Notes under the pieces: generated by a model
What the model saw: the letters and a program-made list of their open reading frames with translations, nothing else
Told to the model about the DNA's origin: nothing
The model's database searches: none
Part shown: one piece after another, positions 5,230-7,965 of the stretch
Layout of the letters: each line of letters opens with the position of its first letter
Numbering within the stretch: the stretch's first letter is position 1
Made by a program: the position numbers and the translations under genes
NCBI GenBank assembly: GCA_934668285.1
Contig: CAKUNB010000069.1
Span: 1 to 7,965, forward strand
Reading direction: 5' to 3'
DNA length: 7,965 nt
Source of the DNA: an uncultured Oscillospiraceae bacterium
GTDB taxonomy: Bacteria; Bacillota; Clostridia; Oscillospirales; Oscillospiraceae

Positions 5230-7965
5230 TTACTTTTCGGCTCCGTCGAGCGCCTTGAGCATCTTGTCGAAACGGGTAATCATCGTTGCGACTTCCGCAC
5301 GGGTGGTGTTGTTCTGGGGGTTGAAGTTACCCTTGTCGTCGCCGAGAATCAGCTTGATCGCAACCGACCACTTGACCGCGTCAAGCGCGTAGTCGGAAAT
5401 CTTCGCCGCATCCTTCAGAGTATTGGAGATATCCGTCGTGGAGGTCGTGTCGAAGCCCTCAACGGTCTTGGCATAGCGGAAGAAGATCGTCACGATCTGC
5501 TCGCGGGTGATGCTGTCGTCCGGCGCGAAGTGGCTCTCATCGATGCCCTTGACCACACCGTGGTTGTATGCCCAGTTGACCGCCGCGGTGTACCATCTGC
5601 CGGCAGGAACGTCTTCAAAGACCTTGCTGCTGGTATCGTTGTAATCCGGCGAACCGGCGATACGCCACAAGACGGAGACAAACTCCGCTCTGGTCATGTC
5701 CGCCTCGGGGTCGAAGGTCATCTCGTTGCGGCCGTTGAAGAGGCCCGCGTGGACGGCGTAATCAACCTCGGGAGCGAACCAGTCGCTGCTGTTGATGTCA
5801 ACGAAGGTCAGGTCATACTTGGAGATTCTGCCGCACTTGGAGCAGACATAGTAGACCGTGCCGTCGGCGCTGGTCGTTTTGACGTTGCTATGGCCGGAGG
5901 AGCGGCTGCTGTGGACGACCTTGCTCTCGCCGCACTCGCAGGTGTAGAGCTTTTCGCCCTGCACGCCGCAGGTGGCCTTGACAGTCTCGGTCATCGTGAC
6001 CTTATGCTCCTCGCCGGTCTTGGTGTCAAAGTGGAAGGTATCCTCGCCGAGCGTGAACCAGCCGGTCTTATACTCGCCGCCGAGGAAGTACATCCGCTTG
6101 CCGCTGACGGAGTCGGCAGCCCAGCCGGTGTAATCCTTCGGGGCCTCTTTGCCGCAGCCCTCGTCCTTGCACAACAGGACCTTGTTCGTGCGGTCGTAGA
6201 CGTAGTTGTGCACGTCATCGTCCTTGTCGCCGTCATCGTCCTTGCCGCCGTCGTCGATCTTTTCCTCGACTTCCTTGCTGAAGGTATCGACAACCGTGCT
6301 GTCCTGATCGTAGGCCGTAACGGTGATCTTCTTCTCGCTGGCTTCCACGATCAGGTACAGAGCGGTATACTCCTGCGTGACCTTGAGGAAGTGGAAGTCG
6401 GGGTTATCGACTGCCTTGTAGTTGATGTCGCGGGACTTCTCGCCGAGGTCGCCGCAGATGAAGTAGGTCGTGCCGTCGTCAACAACCTTGCCGTCCGTCA
6501 TCTGATCGGTGCGGGCGTAGGAATGGTCGTGGCCGGAGAAGACAATGTCGATGCCCGCTTCGTCAAAGGCGGGAGCCAGCGTCTTCTGATACTTGTCGGT
6601 GCCGGCATTGGCGTTGGTGTAGTAGGTCGGCTCGTGGATGGAAACGACCTTCCATGCGCACTCGGTCTTGGCCGCGTCTTCCTTCAGCCATGCAGCTGCC
6701 GCTTCCAGATCGCGCGCGCTGTTGTTGATCACGGCAATGTAGACATTGCCCATCTCATAGGAGTAGTAGTCCGGAGCGGGCAGGCTGAAAATCTTGTTTG
6801 CAGCCGCGCCGTTGGACTGGCCGTAGTACTCGTGGTTGCCGAGCACGTGGATGATCGACTTATCGGCAATGGGGCTGGCCTGCAGGATGTCGAGGATCTG
6901 CGCGTAGTGGACGTAGTTATCGCCGTTGTCGATAAAGTCACCGGTCTGCAGACCGAAGTCGACATTTTCCTTGCCGATGGCGGCGAGGATCGTGTTGAGG
7001 TAGCCGATCGCGTCCGCGTCATTTTCGGGCACGCCGGTCATCTGGGTGTCGCCCATGACGAAGAACTTCGTGCTCTCCTTGGCGGTCTCCGCCTCGGTGG
7101 TGAAGGTCATTGCCTCAGACCAGCCGAACTCGCTGCCGTCGCCGACCCAGAAGTAATAGGTCGTCTCGGGCGTCAGGTTCTTCAGCGTCACGGTATTGAG
7201 GCTGGCGACGTTGTTGGTCGTTGCGAACGGAACGAGGGTCGTCTCGCCGCGAACGGTACGGTAATCGGTATCGGGGCCGGCGCCGCGCTTAAGCGTCTTG
7301 TACTCGGCCTCGGTCATGTAGCGCAGGTAGGACTTCTCGCGCGCAAGGCTTGCGTTGGAGAACCAGGAGATGGTGTGCTCGGTGGCGCGGTTGGCCGTGA
7401 TCGGATGCTGCACGGAAACAGGCAGATCATCCTCGTTGCCGGCGTAGCCGTAAACCTTCGCCTTGGCCTGGAAGGACAGGCCCTTTTCGCTGCTGGCCGT
7501 GATGGCAAACTCGGTGCCGACTGCCAGCTCCTTCATGGCCTCGGTGGTCAGCACGCCGTTTTCGCCGGTCTTGCCGATCTCGGTGCCGTTGAGGAAGACG
7601 GTAACGTCCGCGGCGGGCTTGCCGTCCACGTCATAGACGGTAATGTCGCAGGCGCGGCCAAAGGCCATTGTGCCGATCTGAATCGTGTAATACGCAGTAA
7701 CGGGCAGGACGGTGTAGCCGTAGGCAGCCGTGCCGGTCTTGCCGCTGGTGTCCTTGAAGGTGATGTTGGTCACGCGGTACTTCAGGAAGTCGACCTCGGG
7801 GTCAACCGTGGTCGGAACGGCAAAGCTGACGGTGGCGATATCGCCGGTCATGCCGCCCTCCTTGGTCGCCTTGAGGGTCAGGGAGCCTTTCTTGAAGCCG
7901 GTGGACTTGAATTCGTACTCGCCGGTCACGCCCTCTGCGAAGGTGATCACAGGAGCGCCATAGGT
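5230..7965 (-). CDS. SLH-anchored purple-acid-phosphatase-like metallophosphoesterase, C-terminal 911 residues (start outside window)
   Basis: Extracytoplasmic phosphoesterase held at the cell wall. Residues are numbered from the first visible codon, since the frame is open to the window edge and signal peptide and start lie beyond it. Residues 1-90 are an unassigned beta-rich segment; 100-175 resemble a carboxypeptidase-regulatory/CNA-B-like sandwich (DVDGKPAADVTVFLNG). Residues 184-293 are the fibronectin-like N-domain of purple acid phosphatases (LTPETTYYFWVGDG). The calcineurin-type catalytic domain (about 299-510) has every metal motif: GDTQ (305-308), GDFID (342-346), GNHE (376-379), H444 (SIHEP) and GHDH (478-481). 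An Asp-rich linker (571-584) leads to a wall-binding-like GW/F-x-F stretch (about 610-650), Cys-rich segments (C599, C604; C666, C676, C678; C708, C711), and three SLH domains (about 721-771, 783-833, 850-899) for attachment to wall polymers. It converges on the alcohol dehydrogenase and ends at the shared terminator. The natural substrate (nucleotides, phosphomonoesters or phosphodiesters) is unknown. Confidence 0.93.
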   Translation of the reverse strand, partial: TYGAPVITFAEGVTGEYEFKSTGFKKGSLTLKATKEGGMTGDIATVSFAVPTTVDPEVDFLKYRVTNITFKDTSGKTGTAAYGYTVLPVTAYYTIQIGTMAFGRACDITVYDVDGKPAADVTVFLNGTEIGKTGENGVLTTEAMKELAVGTEFAITASSEKGLSFQAKAKVYGYAGNEDDLPVSVQHPITANRATEHTISWFSNASLAREKSYLRYMTEAEYKTLKRGAGPDTDYRTVRGETTLVPFATTNNVASLNTVTLKNLTPETTYYFWVGDGSEFGWSEAMTFTTEAETAKESTKFFVMGDTQMTGVPENDADAIGYLNTILAAIGKENVDFGLQTGDFIDNGDNYVHYAQILDILQASPIADKSIIHVLGNHEYYGQSNGAAANKIFSLPAPDYYSYEMGNVYIAVINNSARDLEAAAAWLKEDAAKTECAWKVVSIHEPTYYTNANAGTDKYQKTLAPAFDEAGIDIVFSGHDHSYARTDQMTDGKVVDDGTTYFICGDLGEKSRDINYKAVDNPDFHFLKVTQEYTALYLIVEASEKKITVTAYDQDSTVVDTFSKEVEEKIDDGGKDDDGDKDDDVHNYVYDRTNKVLLCKDEGCGKEAPKDYTGWAADSVSGKRMYFLGGEYKTGWFTLGEDTFHFDTKTGEEHKVTMTETVKATCGVQGEKLYTCECGESKVVHSSRSSGHSNVKTTSADGTVYYVCSKCGRISKYDLTFVDINSSDWFAPEVDYAVHAGLFNGRNEMTFDPEADMTRAEFVSVLWRIAGSPDYNDTSSKVFEDVPAGRWYTAAVNWAYNHGVVKGIDESHFAPDDSITREQIVTIFFRYAKTVEGFDTTSTTDISNTLKDAAKISDYALDAVKWSVAIKLILGDDKGNFNPQNNTTRAEVATMITRFDKMLKALDGAEK

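Noticed and set aside
7950..7950. GTG at 7950 as the start of the phosphatase
   Set aside because: The frame stays open to the window end, no ribosome site or signal peptide follows, and translation begins in mid beta-domain; the gene is cut by the window edge.

Overview
The window looks like chromosome from a GC-rich Clostridia gut-type bacterium, most likely Oscillospirales (Oscillospiraceae/Ruminococcaceae). The grounds are GC-rich Firmicutes-style genes with AAGGAGG-type ribosome sites, a large surface protein ending in three SLH domains, and an intergenic block of small hairpins of a kind I associate with that order. The genus cannot be fixed by reading alone.

Positions 1-3480 hold four genes, all on the minus strand and in the same order as transcription: a DhnA/LsrF-type class I aldolase (3480-2680), a zinc-dependent medium-chain dehydrogenase (2662-1631), a SorC-family regulator (1563-619), and the N-terminal half of an APC-superfamily permease (544 to beyond position 1). 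Gaps are 17, 67 and 74 bases. A strong sigma-A-type promoter precedes the aldolase, and a second one precedes the regulator. Divergently, on the plus strand, lies an iron-type alcohol dehydrogenase (3728-4891). The control region between the two units (3481-3727) is richly patterned: two face-to-face promoters share an identical 13-base block containing the -10 box, a 22-base dyad sits just inside the minus transcript, and a TTACAWWTG motif recurs three times.

Together these genes read as a catabolic locus for an unidentified substrate. The permease imports it, the aldolase cleaves a (probably phosphorylated) intermediate, two dehydrogenases of unrelated families oxidise and reduce pathway carbonyls or alcohols, and the SorC protein senses a phosphorylated intermediate. 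No kinase, isomerase or deglycase is in view, and further genes may lie beyond position 1. The substrate is not determinable from the sequence.

Positions 4892-5229 contain no gene. They hold a cluster of short hairpins (4895-4991), a MITE-like element with nested imperfect inverted repeats (4996-5165), and a strong bidirectional terminator (5188-5217) shared by the convergent genes.

Positions 5230-7965 (minus) carry the C-terminal 911 residues of a secreted, wall-anchored purple-acid-phosphatase-like metallophosphoesterase. It consists of beta-sandwich domains, a fibronectin-like domain, a calcineurin-type phosphoesterase with all metal motifs intact, an Asp-rich linker, a wall-binding-like and Cys-rich region, and three SLH domains. 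Its start lies outside the window. It appears functionally separate from the catabolic locus.
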